The notes: generated by a model from the letters alone, not told the origin. A stretch of DNA of 64,000 bases from Ariolimax columbianus (GCA_036924085.1 JAVGWX010000002.1:87439704-87503703); one strand, 5' to 3'. Positions 1 to 11,184 are shown, counted from the first letter of the stretch. Numbers and translations: made by a program.

Positions 1-385
1 GAGTGCCTTTGTAGGTTTACCAGTTTTTCTCTTTCAAACTCTGATACTAAATCTCTTCGTGTCTCAAGGGGTATTAAGCAAATAATGTGAAATATTTTTG
101 TCAGTTGGAGTAGGTTTTGACTTTCTAGTTTCCATATGTTTTTATTACGTCGAAAACATTTAGACTTTCCAATTTTTTAGTACACCAGTTGTCTTGTAAA
201 TCCATGAAATTGCCACAAAGCAGTGATAGTGCTCCTTACCAGAGTGGTATATCTGTTAAGTTTCTACTACAAACGTGTTAATAACATTTACGTAAACAAA
301 CTAAACAGACTTACCTCAGAAAAATCTGTTGCAACAACTTAACTTCCAGCATCCTCGATAATAGGATAAGTTCTAAATCCATATC
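1..385. other. No gene seen; AT-rich flank
   Basis: No exon, tRNA or repeat with a recognisable relative was found here. The stretch ends at the (TTC)n run that is the tail of the minus-strand LINE-A copy. Confidence 0.5.
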
Positions 386-408
386 TTCTTCTTCTTCATC
401 GTACGCAG

Positions 409-1809
409 TCAGACAGTAACCATTATTTTTTCGAAAAAAGCGGCGGTCATCCTGAGGCTGTCGACACTGCCATAGAGCTTGTCTTGCGGTTCCACTGGTG
501 ATGGCCACATCTGCTCTCTATGATCCTCGTATGTCGGGCAGTTCTGCAGCAGATGTTCAGCGGTCATTTTACCAGTACCGCACGGGCATTCGTCGGTACC
601 ACCTATCTTCAATTTGTTGAATAGGTGGTACCTCAGTCTATTGAGGCCAGTGCGAAGTCTGAACACAACGACCTGCTCTCTTCGGTTCAACTGGTAATAG
701 GCATCGTTTTTGGAGTAGCCAGTATGTTCAGTTTCCCATTTGGTCATGTATCTGGCTTTAATAAGCGGTTTTGACTCTTCGTACGTCATACTAGTATCTG
801 TTTGTGGTAGTCTTGCACCTTCTTTTGCCAGTCTGTCTGCCTCCTCGTTGCCTTGGATGTTGCAGTGTGATGGGACCCACTGTACCACTACCCTTTTTGG
901 TGTGGACTGCTGGCATAGTTGACAGAGTACTGCTCTTAAATCATTAAGCTCAGTGTTTTTCTGGCTTTTTAGCGCTGTGACTACGGCCAGAGCATATGTA
1001 AGCAGGACTGTATGGCTTTCATTTTCTTTATGTGTCACCATTTCTTCCACTCCCGCCCTCAGTGCTTCTGCCTCCGCTCTGAAATTGCTTGTGTACTTAC
1101 CAGTAGCGAATGACAGTGTTATTTTTCTGCCATTTGGTAGGTTCAGGAATGCTCCTGCCCCTCCATTCTGTGTAGTGTTTGTTTCAGAACCGTCGGTGTA
1201 TGCATGGGTCCAGTCTATGCTTGGGTAGTTTTTCGATATAAAGCTGAGGGTAGTATCTCTTCTTTCTTTTTCAGTCTGGCAGTTTTTGTTTCCAATACCT
1301 GGTATATTTTCTACCACCTCTGGAAATATATCCTGCCTCCAGGTAATTTTTCGTAAAGTAGTGATGGGCTTTGGTGTTGTTAGTGCGTTTATGGGATCTT
1401 CGTGCATCTTTGCTTTGGCTATTTCTGCAAAGTTTCTACTCTTTAGTTTCCCATTTCCCAAATTGTTTAGTCTCTGGTGCATTGGATGGTCAGTTAGTCT
1501 TCGGAGTTTCTCTGACTGCAGCTGGGCTCTGCAGTCTCTTCTATCGGTCATGGATTGCATTTTTGTAATCTTTTCAAGTTCTACAATTGGCGTTGACTTC
1601 ATGTCTCCTATTATAACTCTCATGGCTTGGTTTTGAAGTTTGCTAACTTTATCGAAGTTCGCCTTTGCTGCTGTTGTCCATGCCGCAATGCCATACTCGA
1701 GAACTGGTCTCACTCTTCCAGTGTACAGTTTCTTTAGTATACTTTCGTCTGCTCCCCAACTTGTGCCAGCAAGTTTCCTCATGATTGCCATTCTTTCTCT
1801 GGCTCTCAT
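409..1809 (-). pseudogene. LINE-A copy 1: RT C-terminal part plus RNase H domain
   Basis: A 466-residue reading frame opening directly after an in-frame TAA. Residues ~1-150 are the RT thumb/connection region (VRPVLEYGIAAW). Residues ~200-330 are an RNase H fold, with HAYTDGSE holding the first catalytic Asp, RAEAEAL holding the Glu and EEADRLAK the last Asp. The central Asp motif reads LLTYALAV where LINE-A copy 2 has LFTDALTV, so one catalytic Asp is replaced by Tyr and the RNase H is probably dead. A Cys/His-rich tail (CPCGTGKMTAEH) follows, as is common at the C-terminus of this group. RNase H would act on the RNA/DNA hybrid during target-primed reverse transcription. Confidence 0.85.
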
Positions 1810-2565
1810 TTAATTTCTCTCGATCTGACTTTTCCATGTCATGCGCCGATCAAATGTGACTCCCAGATAGTTTGGGTTGTCGTTTGGCTGCAGGAATTTG
1901 CCATTTAAACTTAATTTGGTGTTTTGGGGTTTGATTGAAAGCGAGAATATTGTACATGTGGTTTTCTCCTCGTTTATTTTGACCAGCCATGAGTTCGCCC
2001 ACTCTTCCAGCGATGTTAGGGCCGTCTGCATCCGATTTATTGCTATGGTGAGATTCTTTTCAGAGGTCCACATAGCCAGATCGTCTGCAAACATTGAGCT
2101 ATGGACTCTTCTTGGTATATTCTCTGTAATGTCGTTTATATACACCAGGAAGAGTGTGGGTGACAGTACTCCCCCTTGGGGTACTCCCTGCTCAAGGGTC
2201 ACCTTTTTGCTCATCAGCCCTTGTACTTGGACTCTGGCCGTTTTTTGTTTGAGGTAGTGGTTGATCCACTTGTACATTTTCCCACAGACTTCACGTCTCC
2301 TTAGCTTGACTCTAAGCCCGTCTTTCCAGACTTTGTCAAATGCCTTTTCCAGGTCCACCCATACCGCTACTGTGTGTTTCTGTGCCTGGTAGGCATCTTC
2401 TATTTCCTGGGTTGTGAGGATGACCTGGTCCTCCATGGATCTGTGCTGTCTAAAGCCTGCTTGCTGTGGAATTAGTATTCGTTTTTCTTCCAGATGCCAC
2501 ATCAGTCTGGTGTTTATCATACGTTCCATCAGTTTGCCGACACAGCTCAGTAGGCTGATAGGCAT
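1810..2565 (-). pseudogene. LINE-A copy 1: reverse transcriptase core
   Basis: This 251-residue frame carries the RT palm. Visible motifs, in order, are MPISLLSCVGKLMERM, QAGFRQHRSMEDQV, WVDLEKAFDKVWKDGL, EQGVPQGGVLSPTLF and the catalytic SSMFADDLAMW, in which the FADD Asp pair is intact. It ends in KSQIERN and TAA, immediately followed in the same frame by ATG and the RNase H reading frame. Upstream RT fingers continue in a different frame at 2547-3002, so a frameshift lies near 2600. The role is reverse transcription of the element's own RNA. Confidence 0.88.
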
Positions 2566-3561
2566 GTATCCATTTGGATCTGTTTTGTCTTTTCGTTTTT
2601 TTGGTACTGGTACAAGTACTGCGTCTTTCCATGCCTGGGGTACAATACCCCTTTTCCAGCTTTGTTCAGGACTGATAGCAGTTTCCTCTTTGCTGATTTG
2701 CCCAGCCCCATCAGCATTTCGTTTGTTATCCCGTCTTTTCCAGGAGATTTTCTTTTCTTTAATGTTCTCATGGCCTCTTCCATTTCACTCATTGTTAATT
2801 TGGCTATCATATGCTCTTCTGGTGCCGTATTGATGTTGTCGTGCCCCTTTTGCTCTTCACTAATGTCTGTATGCCTATCTACAGGGACCTCGATGTGGTT
2901 TGCTCTGGCATAGTGTTCGACAAAAGCGTTTGCGGCTTTTTTTCCAGTCAGCGTTTTCGCCCTGCTTGATGGTAATTTGTTTATTTGAAGGGGTTTCGTC
3001 ATTCATGGTTCTGACTAGCTTCCATAGTTTGTTCCCTTCTTTGTCTAGGTTGAGGCTTTCCGTTTTGTTTTTCCAGCTTTTTCTTGCTGTTTGGTATAGA
3101 GTATTTTTGTATTTCGCCGTTACGGCTTTGAGGGCGATGTTTGCCTCCATTGATTGTTCTCGCTCTGCCATGTTCATAGCATTTGTGACTGCATCTTCCG
3201 CTTTCTGCAACTCATCATTCCAATAAGGCTTATAGTTTTTCCTAGCCCCTCTTGGGATGGTTTCAGTGGCTGCTTGCATTATTGCCTTGCTTAGGCTCTC
3301 TACCATGGGCTTCATTTTGTTGTTTCGTGTGTTGATGGTTTCACACAGCCCATCTGTCAGGATTGCAAATCTGTCCCAGTCGGCTCTTTTGTAATTCCAA
3401 CGTGGGAGCGGTTTTGTTTCCTGTGGGCCTACTTCCATATCAATGTCTAGCCTGATCGGCCTGTGGTCGCTACCTGCCAATTGGTTTAGCACCTGGCGGT
3501 CAATTTTATGGTGTATGTCCTGTGTGGAAAGGCCAAATCTGGAGTAAAGGTGGCATGCCAT
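2547..3561 (-). pseudogene. LINE-A copy 1: linker between endonuclease and RT, two frames
   Basis: Two overlapping frames (2875-3561 and 2547-3002) cover the end of the endonuclease (AGSDHRPIRLDIDMEV, with the C-terminal SDH histidine), a charged linker and the RT N-terminus (RKSPGKDGITNEML). The frames overlap around 2880-3000, where the reading must shift. Together they are continuous with the endonuclease above and the RT below, so they are one disrupted gene rather than separate proteins. Confidence 0.75.
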
Positions 3562-4295
3562 GTTGTAGAATAGAAACTATGGCTATCTTCCGGCCTATTA
3601 ATTAGGGAGAGATTTGTGTCTATCTCCAAATCTTCCACTTCGTCACCTCTGCTGTCTGTGTCCGAGTATCCCCATCTCTCTGAGTGGCTGTTGAAGTCTC
3701 CAACTACTATGCAGAGCGATAGGTCTTTATTTTGTGGTCCGTACAGATTGAAGATGCGGATCTTCGTCTCTTGAGCCATTATGTCTACTCCTACAATTTC
3801 TGCTTGTCCGGTGTGATTGACAAATACCGCGCTACTCGGTATGCAGTTAACGGTCAGTATCAGAACCCCTCCTTTGTGACCTTCTCTATCCAGGCGGAAG
3901 GCCTGGTATCCTCTGATTGAGAATGTATGGTTGCTGTTGAGGTGCGTTTCTTGGATACTTGCCACGTCAATCTTACCTTCATGCAATTGATGTGTTAGGG
4001 GAAGTTTTTTGTTAATGACTCCCTCCGCATTCCACTGTAGTATTCTGAGGGTCTTGAGTTTTTGGTCAAAAGAAATTGCCCCATAGCCATGTGCCTTGAC
4101 TCCACAACACATGGGTGAGTGACCACCAGTAGTAAAGGGTGGGCGCCTTTGAGGCGTGAGGCCCGGCACTCTCACTGCCTGGCGGGACACCGCAGGATGA
4201 GCGCCATACGTTTTGCTGATAAGTTGTACTGTCATCATACTGCGATTTACGTTGCACTGTATGTTAAGCTTGTGGCCCAGTGCATCCAATTTCAA
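3486..4295 (-). pseudogene. LINE-A copy 1: apurinic-like endonuclease domain
   Basis: Residues ~85-265 are an APE/exonuclease III fold. Motifs include LRILQWNAEGVINKK (Asn), ASIQETHLN (metal-binding Glu), RIFNLYGPQ (Tyr) and VVGDFNSHSERWG (Asp/Asn). The final SDH motif lies in another frame, after a shift near 3560. The domain nicks target DNA to prime reverse transcription. The N-terminal ~80 residues match nothing I recognise, and the start codon is uncertain. Confidence 0.82.
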
Positions 4296-4300
4296 CAGGC

Positions 4301-4825
4301 GTTTCTATAGGGATGTCCTCCTTAGCATTTGGCTGTCCCCAGCCTATCTGAAAGGCAGCAGTTGTTTGTTATCAGAGTTGTCTCTCTTATGGAAGTTGTC
4401 TTACAGGACTGACGAGTCTTCACTACTCGTGTCTATAGGATGCGGAAATGATATATGAGATATGATATATGATATGGACTATGTACTGGTTTGTACTAAC
4501 CTGGAAGAGAGGCAGTCCAGTGTGTCTGTATCCCAGAATCGTCACGTCCTGCCAGAAACGTATCATGTGCATGTAGGCGGGGTACCTCTTTGCTCCCTTT
4601 ATTTTCTCGGCACATCTTCAGTGATGGTACGCCTAGCATTCCCCGCCACCTGGGAGGTTGACACAATAGGGCAGATGTGCAATGTCCGCTAGTCTGCATC
4701 TCTTCTGCGTCCATTGGTATGGCGGATAGCGTACAGAGGTAGAGATCGAGGCAGAAGTGCATTAAATCAGGGGACAAGCCTGGTGATGTCACGGAGATGT
4801 TGTTCGCCTAGTGTGCGGACAAATC
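4301..4825. other. Unassigned stretch between LINE-A and rDNA relic
   Basis: No coding or RNA similarity was recognised. The stretch contains a small TATGA-rich simple repeat near 4448-4475. It could be LINE-A 5' UTR, rDNA intergenic spacer or host intron. Confidence 0.4.
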
Positions 4826-5330
4826 TCATGGTCATTGGTTGAGTCTCGACAGTTCACAGTGAGGTGGCTGCTCTACTGTTTTCGACTCCCCGATCAAGAA
4901 CTAAGTCTTATGTTGGTGGTTTCGCACCCCATCACCGTATAAGGTAAATATCAAGCAGCTATCCGCCCGCTTTGATCGGCGGACGGCAGAGACTTTTTTC
5001 TGTCGCTCTACCGGATAGGGCTGGAGCGCGAGCGTCAGGTCACGACCATGTCGAAGCCTCCCATTGAAGTGGTGCTGAGATTTTGGGCGGGATTCCGGCT
5101 TACGGGCGTTCGGCCGTAATCCCTCACATGGTAGTCTCGCGCCATTCGTTTATCAGCCTGGTACGTGAACCAAAATGTCTGCGGCTCCTCTCGAATTGAG
5201 CAGGATTACCGTAGCAACGCCCTGTCATTAGTAGGGTAAAACTGACCTGTCTTCAGATGGTCTATTTCCAGCACCAGTTCACTATTAGACCAGACGAATT
5301 AATTGAGGGCTTTTGTTTGTCAATGACCAG
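4826..5330 (-). pseudogene. 28S rRNA pseudogene, 3' end
   Basis: Read on the minus strand, the segment follows the last ~450-500 nt of metazoan 28S rRNA. It contains a GTTTTACCCTACTAATGA block, TAATCCTGCTCAATTCGAGA (the alpha-sarcin-distal 3' domain), a GGGATTACGGCCGAACGCC helix and a terminal stretch ending near 4826 in GAGATTTGTCC. Many substitutions are visible at positions that are normally near-invariant (for example CAATTCGAG where CAGTACGAG is usual), so this is a relic and not a functional rRNA gene. It lies in the order expected downstream of 18S but without 5.8S, ITS or the bulk of 28S. Confidence 0.82.
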
Positions 5331-5523
5331 GTATTTGAAATCTGCGATTTCTGCTAGGTTACACGCAATTTCCGTAGTGTTCTTTCATTAGAAGGTTAAA
5401 GAGCTGACTTGTCTTCCGTGAGTCTAATATCAGCACACGTTCATTATTGGATCCAACGGAAGTGCTCTCGATTTGTCAGTCGTTCTACAGTATTGGCGTG
5501 TTGAGTCAAATTAAGCCGCATGT

Positions 5524-5559
<36 letters not shown>

Positions 5560-5693
5560 GCGAAAACTAGATGCGAGACAATCAAGCTACCGAGAGGATA
5601 GCCCCAGATTTTCGAAGGTCTAATTCCAGCACCCGTTCCATATTAGACCCAACGAAAGTGCTCTCGGCATGTCAATCATTTCAGTGTTTGGCC
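5331..5693 (-). pseudogene. Rearranged 28S/18S chimeric repeats
   Basis: This stretch has copies of two different rRNA pieces. A 28S-derived hairpin block (GGTCTAAT ... ATTAGACC) occurs at 5617-5649 and, diverged, at 5422-5455. A third copy at 5259-5291 belongs to the 28S 3' part. An 18S block (GTGTTGAGTCAAATT ... CAATTCCTTTAG on the plus strand) occurs at 5498-5560 and again from 5694, where it continues into the long 18S fragment. The interleaving of 28S and 18S pieces is not found in a normal rDNA unit and implies duplications and deletions after insertion. Confidence 0.7.
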
Positions 5694-6924
5694 GTGTTGA
5701 GTCAAATTAAGCCGCAGGCTCCACTCCTGGTGGTGCCCTTTCGTCAATTCCTTTAAGTTTCAGCTTTGCAACCATACTTCTCCCGGAACCCAAACACTTT
5801 GGTTTCCCGGAAGCTGCCCGCAAAGTCATCGAAGCAACTCCTGCGGATCGCTAGTCGGCATCGTTTATGGTCAGAACTACGACGGTATCAGATCGTCTTT
5901 GCGCCACTGACTTTGGTTCTTGATTAATGAAAACATTCTTGACAAATGCTTTCGCAGTAGCTCGTCTTGCGGCGATCCAAGAATTTCACCTCTAACCCCC
6001 CAATACGAATGCCCCCGTTTGTCCCTGTTAATCATTACCTCCAGTTCCGAAAAACAACAAAATAGAACCGAGGTCCTATTCCATTATTCCATTCACCATT
6101 ATTCAGGCAGCCGAGGTCTGCTTTGAACACTCTAATTTTTTCAAAGTAAACGTGCCGGCCACCCAGGACGCTCAGCGAAGAGCACCCGTGGGAGAGAGCA
6201 GGCAGACGGTAGGGCAGGAGACAACAGGCAGTGAACCGGCGCGAGCCGGACCGCCCGCCTTCGCCTGAGATCCAACTACGAGCTTTTTAACTGCAACAAC
6301 TTAAATATACGCTATTGGAGCTGGAATTACCGCGGCTGCTGGCACCAGACTTGCCCTCCAATAGATCCTCGTTAAAGGGTTTAAAGTGTACTCATTCCAA
6401 TTACGGGGCCTCGAAAGAGTCCGGTATTGTTATTGTTCGTCACTACCTCCCCGTGCCGGGAGTGGGTAAGTTGCGCGCATGCTGCCTTCCTTTGATGTTG
6501 TAGCCGTTTCTCATGCTCTTTCTCCGGAATCGAAACCTGATTCCCCGTTACCCGTTACAAACATGGTTGGCATGTCACGTACCATCGACATTTGATAGGG
6601 CAAACATTTGAAAGATGCGTCGCCGGCACATGAGGCCATGCGATCAGCGCAAAGTTATCCAGAGTCACCAGTGGGAAACCCCGCGAGGGGAAACGACGAT
6701 TGGTTTTGAACTAATAAAAGCGCTCTTTCCGCGAGGGTCGGAGCTTGGTAAGCATGAATTAGCTCTAGAATTGCCACAGTTATCCAAGAAGGATCGTGTC
6801 ATCTAAGGAACCTCGACTGATTTAATGAGCCATTCACGGTTTCACCGTGAGACAGTGTGAACTTAGACATGCATGGCTTAATCTTTGAGACAAGCATTTG
6901 ACTACTGGCAGGATCAACCAGATA
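5694..6924 (-). pseudogene. 18S rRNA pseudogene, 5' two-thirds
   Basis: On the minus strand the segment starts at 6924 with TATCTGGTTGATCCTGCCAG, the 5' end of 18S, and runs through TTAGCTCTAGAATTGCCACA (plus strand), the universally conserved GCTGGAATTACCGCGGCTGC block and the CAATTCCTTTAAGTTTCAGC block, then stops after roughly 1.2 kb. The remaining ~650 nt of 18S is absent. Substitutions at otherwise universal positions (for example the altered region around 5830-5900 and 5985-6000) mark it as a pseudogene. Confidence 0.88.
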
Positions 6925-7320
6925 TCTGTCGGAGACGTACGTACCGCACACACCGGTCGGCGGGGGACGGGTGTGTAAAAAGCCTCACTGGGACGGCCGC
7001 AGGGACCGACTGACGGACGGACGGACAGTTGTTCCCCCCGTCCCTCACTCCGTCGACCTAGGACCGCCTGACAGGGGCCCCTACACACACCAGACGACCG
7101 ACCGACCGGGCTCGCTCGAGGAGGGATGGCAGCGCTCTGTGCAGAACGGATCCCAACGACCCCAGCGATGAATTTCACTGGGACTAGAGACAATTTTGCC
7201 TGCCGGCCTGCCCTTCTCCCGAGGGTTGGTCCCCGGGAGAACACAGGGCGTTCAGGCACGATTCTATTTGCCGGTCACAAGCTCTTTGCGAGAGTCTGAC
7301 CACCAGCGAGACAAACTGTC
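6925..7320 (-). other. Probable 5' external transcribed spacer of the rDNA relic
   Basis: A GC-rich block with short CGAC/GGAC repeats lies directly upstream of the 18S 5' end and gives way sharply to AT-rich DNA near 7320. Position and composition fit a 5' ETS. ETS sequence is not conserved between taxa, so identity rests on context. Confidence 0.6.
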
Positions 7321-8425
7321 GAGCTCTGCTATAATCCTTCGAAAAATCACCACCGACTGTCAAAGTTTCGATATGACACAGAAAAAATCGTTAAAAAATT
7401 TTATAAATTTAAAACAGCTGGTGCATTGCTATTGGGGTGGCCGAATTGGTATGATTTTCGATGAAGTTTCAGATATGGTGGTTGCGTTACATTTGTTGAT
7501 AGCAAATGTACTGGGGGAGCAAAGGGCGGCATGGAGTTGGTAAAGATTGACCCCACTCCAGGTGATCTATACTTTACTATAACACGGCTATTTGTTTTGA
7601 GCTGTTTAAATAATAATGTCAAATGTGCATTGCAATTGCGTTGTATTACTGTGTTTTACTACTTTTTACCGATGTGCCCCAGTATTGCAGGTTGTTTGAC
7701 ATAAGTAATATCTTTATTATTGTATTTTGTATAAAAACGTAAAATGTGAATAGTAATAGCATGACGAAGAAGAAGAGAAGGATATACGAAATATATACAA
7801 GTATTTATCGCTAACGGAACTGAAACATTGTCAATACACCAAAAAGTTGATGTACGGATGAAACCTCATTTAACATAGATTCATCGATTTGTTAGACTGT
7901 ACCCTTACATAGTTCATATAATTTCTAACAGAGTGCATCAATACTTAGTTTTGTAAAACGAAGATATTAAGTGGTAGGATAGTAATTATCGATTGATCTT
8001 GATAAGCTGATTCTCCAATTAGCGTGAACAGCTGCTGCATAACATGACACCACAGTCTGGTATTAGGAGGCGAACTTAGCAGATAAACTATTTTATTGTG
8101 TGTCTAATAAAACATGGAAGGGGGGGGGGGGAGAGAGAGAATTGTGCGATGGTAGAAATCGCCCGTATAAATGCGGCACTGGCCCTAAAATGTTAGACGT
8201 CCAAACAATATTTCTAGGCGTCCCAATGACCTGTCGCCCGGGATTTGTTGTGCCGTCTTAAAGGCGGGCTGCCGTATAATGTTCCCCTGTTCCTTTCAGT
8301 CTCATCAAATGTATATCAGTATTATGAATCTTACTCAAATTATTCATCAGAACAGTGGACAAAATTAACACTGCTTGCATGTTTCCCAATATCAATCCAC
8401 AGATTGTATAAATATGTGTTTACAG
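7321..8425. other. AT-rich intron sequence, nothing recognised
   Basis: No exon or repeat relative was recognised between the rDNA relic and the first hexosaminidase exon. It contains a short G-run and GA-run at 8119-8139. The preceding hexosaminidase exon was sought here and not found, so it probably lies left of the window. Confidence 0.45.
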
Positions 8426-8503
8426 GTATGGAGGGGACGTTGTTTAGTGAAACCACAAGGACCTGGGATCAATTATGCCACAACCTCTTTCCCAGGCTAC
8501 TTG
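8426..8503 (+). CDS. Hexosaminidase module 1, exon encoding the end of the GH20 barrel
   Basis: Acceptor TTTACAG and donor G|GTAAGT bracket 78 nt (phase 1 in, phase 1 out). It encodes (G)MEGTLFSETTRTWDQL and then CHNLFPRLL, matching the GH20 C-terminal barrel segment whose usual form is G-M-x-x-x-L-W-S-E-T-x-R-T. The conserved pocket Glu is present. The Trp that normally precedes it by two positions is Phe here, an unusual change at a residue that lines the sugar pocket in characterised GH20 enzymes. The phase-1 end joins perfectly to 32078, giving FPRLLALAERAW across the junction. Earlier barrel exons with the catalytic Asp-Glu pair are not in the window. Confidence 0.9.
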
Positions 8504-8559
8504 GTAAGTTTATGTGTATGAAATGTATCAGGTAAAATTAAACTTTAGAAAATGTTTGT

Positions 8560-9010
8560 AATAATGTTCGCCTAGGCCTCTAAGGACCGTTGTATTGGTC
8601 GAACGCCACCATGACCAATCGAAACGGTGATCTGTCAGACCTCGTCTATAGCAGGAGAGGAGAGGGGGGAGTTGCTATCTATTGAAGTCACGTGTTTCGG
8701 GGACAGCCTCTCCTGCGCTTCTAGTCAGCTAATTGGATGCGCTTAGCACTTTGAACTGCCTTGAGAAGGAGCTGGTGAGCTGGAACTTCCTGATCCAGTC
8801 GGACGACATGTCCAAACAGGGAAGAGCAGCGACGGTCCAGGACCTCTGATACAGTTGGGAGGTTAGTCTTAGTAAAGACCTCGACATTTCTTACGAGATC
8901 GTACCAACGAATTTCAAGAATGGGCCTCTGATTGCGCACATGAAAGGACTTGAGTCTTGAGATGTCATTCTTCAGCAGAGTCCAGGTTTCGCTCGATACA
9001 TTAGCACTGA
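8560..9010 (-). mobile_element. Degraded LINE 3' fragment (RT C-terminal region), copy 1
   Basis: Minus-strand translation across 8721-8939 gives LEIRWYDLVRNVEVFTKTNL, then SSLFGHVVRLDQEVP. This is the post-RT motif typical of LINE C-termini (ILGIRWxDxxxNxEV ... LFGHVxRxD). The 3' end abuts an AATAATG motif near 8565, as in the related copy at 13140-13495. No RT core is present. Confidence 0.65.
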
Positions 9011-9690
9011 CATCCCAAAACGACTGGTATATACGCGTGTTTTTGTGCAGATGGTAATAATGTCATCTTTGTTAGAAAGGTTTATTTGTAAATATTATTA
9101 TAATTTCATATTATTAGTAGGCTTATTTGTACTGCTTATTATAATATCATGTTATTGTGTATGACTTATTTGTTGGGATGATTATAATTTGTGGCACTTA
9201 CCAACAATTTGAGTTTCAATTGACAGTCGAGGATGGTTTATCTACATTTCATATAATAGTTGGTAGAAGATCTGCCCGTCAGTCGAACTGCACAATATGA
9301 AAGAACGAGCAACAATTTAGCAGTTAAATTATCTTCCACTTCTTGCACCCCTCGTCTGCTTCCAATCACCCATCCACCGCCCACACCCCTCTCCTAACCA
9401 ACGCCTCCATAACGTTAAGTCAAATGTTGTATTGAAGATACAATTGAATACTTATGTTGAAGATGTACAAAACTGACATTTTTTTTTAATTTTCCATGGA
9501 TGTTGACCGGAAGAAAGAAGCTCCGTTTACATTTTGAAGTTTCATAACGCTGGGTGCGCTAATTATTAAACTTCCAATGAAATTATCTAAGCTGACTGTA
9601 AGCGACGTACCAAATGTCGTATAGAAACTACGAGTTATAAAATGGCATTACTACTCAATTTGAACACTTTGTGTAAGTTAGCTGAGATAT
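9011..9690. other. AT-rich stretch, nothing recognised
   Basis: No coding or repeat similarity beyond low-complexity T runs was recognised. Confidence 0.4.
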
Positions 9691-10645
9691 AATAACGTAA
9701 TTTAACGTTTTTTTAACGTTTTTATACTGGTTTAGAAGACTCATCAGAGTCTGTAGACAACCAGTTACATTTGCATTACCCTGCTCTAAAATGCTTTGCG
9801 CATACAATCCATTCTTAAATGCATTAACTGTCTGCCTCCACTACCTCATGGGGCAATGCATTCAAAGCATTCACCCCTCTCTGACTAACAAAATATTTCC
9901 TAATATCCAATCTCGTCCTTTCTTTAGCTAATTTGTATTTGTGTCCTCTTGTTTTCGTTGGTGGTTGCATTTTTTTTAAAAACTTGTTGTATTCTAATTT
10001 AACCTTTCCTGTGATTATCTTATAAACCTGTATTAAGTCACCTCGAATTCTTCTCTTTTCAAGGCACCGTAGGCCGATTTTTCTTAGTCTTTCATTGTAA
10101 CTCTAATTCTGGAATCCAATTATCAGTTTTGTCTCTCTTCTATGTATCCTTTCCAGCATATTTATATCTCCTCTACGACAAGGACTTCACACCTGCACAC
10201 AGTACTCCAATCTAGATCTAACTAGTGCTTTATACAGTTTGACTATCACCTCCTTACTCCTATGTTTTAATATTTCTTGTTATCACACCTAACATTACCT
10301 TTGCCTTATTCACTGCTACCTGAACTTGCTTAGTCACCTTACTTGTATGCTCTTTTATAACCCCTAGGTCCCTTTCCTTTTCTATCATTCTAATATTGTT
10401 GTCGCCCATTCTGTAATTATGTTCCATATTGGATCTTCCATGTAGGTGACTGTACATTTATTTATATTAAACTCCATTTGCCATCTCACAGACCAATCTC
10501 GATTTTTATCTAAATCTGACCTCAATATATCAATCTCTGCTATAGTTGAGACACTTCTACATAGTTTTGTGTCGTCCGCATATTTTTCAATCACAGAAAA
10601 TGTCCTATTTCAATGTCCAAATCGTTTATATCGAGAACAATAATT
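9690..10645 (-). mobile_element. LINE-B copy 1: CR1-like non-LTR element, 3' half
   Basis: The minus strand encodes, in broken frames, an RT catalytic end (IEKYADDTKLCRSV), a palm/thumb segment (QMEFNINKCTV, KERDLGVIKEHTSKV) and the CR1-type C-terminus near 9830-9920 (LDIRKYFVSQR, then NALPHEVVEA). The 3' end reads AAACCAGTATAAAAACG. Frameshifts and stops show it is dead. Related copies lie at 32615-33150 and 59860-60700. Confidence 0.85.
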
Positions 10646-11184
10646 TATGACGCGTTTGGCACTTCTCTGTCAAACAAAAATAAATAGTTTTCCATTGAAC
10701 AATACCCAAAAAAATGATGTATATTGTATGTTATTTGATTTGACCTCCGTCTCAGTCACACTAACCTTATCCATGGTGCAACAAAAAAATATGGAGAAAA
10801 ACACGTGAGCACATGAGTTAAAGCGTGTGCAATAACGTGGATTCTTCGACTGAACTAAAACTAAACTAAACTGTTGCAGCAGATTAGAGCCACTTAAAAG
10901 CATCTCGTTAAAGATCACTAAAGAAGGTTGTGCATGGTACTATTAACTTCATGATGTAAAACTACTGCCATTGTAACAATCACTGCACGTGTTCAGATAC
11001 AGATTCATCTAGTGACGGCGGTAACGGATTATTCTCAACAGAATTTGAACTTGCAGCGTGGTGGGACTATGGCATTGACATAAATGGCAACTTTCGATGA
11101 TTGTCATTTTGGTCAAACGGAGTAGGGGCTTGTATATTTATTCTCAGGAACTAGGATACACAATTTCGGTTTAGTGTAATTTCT
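10646..11184. other. Unassigned intron sequence with a SINE-like tail
   Basis: The stretch around 10830-10875 shares GATTCTTCGACTGAACTAAA with 31755-31785, including short CTAAA repeats. This suggests the 3' tail of a SINE family. Nothing else is recognised. Confidence 0.35.

Larger units (their letters stand above)
386..4300 (-). mobile_element. LINE-A copy 1: I/jockey-group non-LTR retrotransposon with RNase H
   Basis: Reading from about 4300 down to 386, the element encodes an APE endonuclease, a reverse transcriptase and an RNase H, and ends in a short (GAA)n tail. That order and the RNase H place it near the I/jockey group; the exact clade is not resolved. Its coding region is broken by frameshifts near 3560, 2950 and 2640 and by one in-frame stop at about 1810. 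No gag-like ORF1 was recognised upstream of the endonuclease, so the 5' end is missing, diverged or beyond 4300. A target-site duplication was sought at both ends and not found. It shares its 3' end with the copies at 21633-21797 and 39831-41927. Confidence 0.9.

Noticed and set aside
1286..3226. Plus-strand frames of 60-140 codons across 740-4692
   Set aside because: They are antisense shadows of the minus-strand LINE-A coding region.
1..4300. Target-site duplication for LINE-A copy 1
   Set aside because: Only ATAGGAT near 361 and 4436 is shared. It is too short and does not abut the (GAA)n tail, so no TSD is claimed.
6834..7259. 141-codon minus-strand frame and neighbours at 5571-7171
   Set aside because: They overlap the 18S relic and its spacer; GC-rich rRNA sequence often leaves frames open by chance.
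7480..7545. Possible extra hexosaminidase exon before 8426
   Set aside because: There is an AG and a GTAAAG-like donor, but the translation does not resemble any part of the GH20 barrel.
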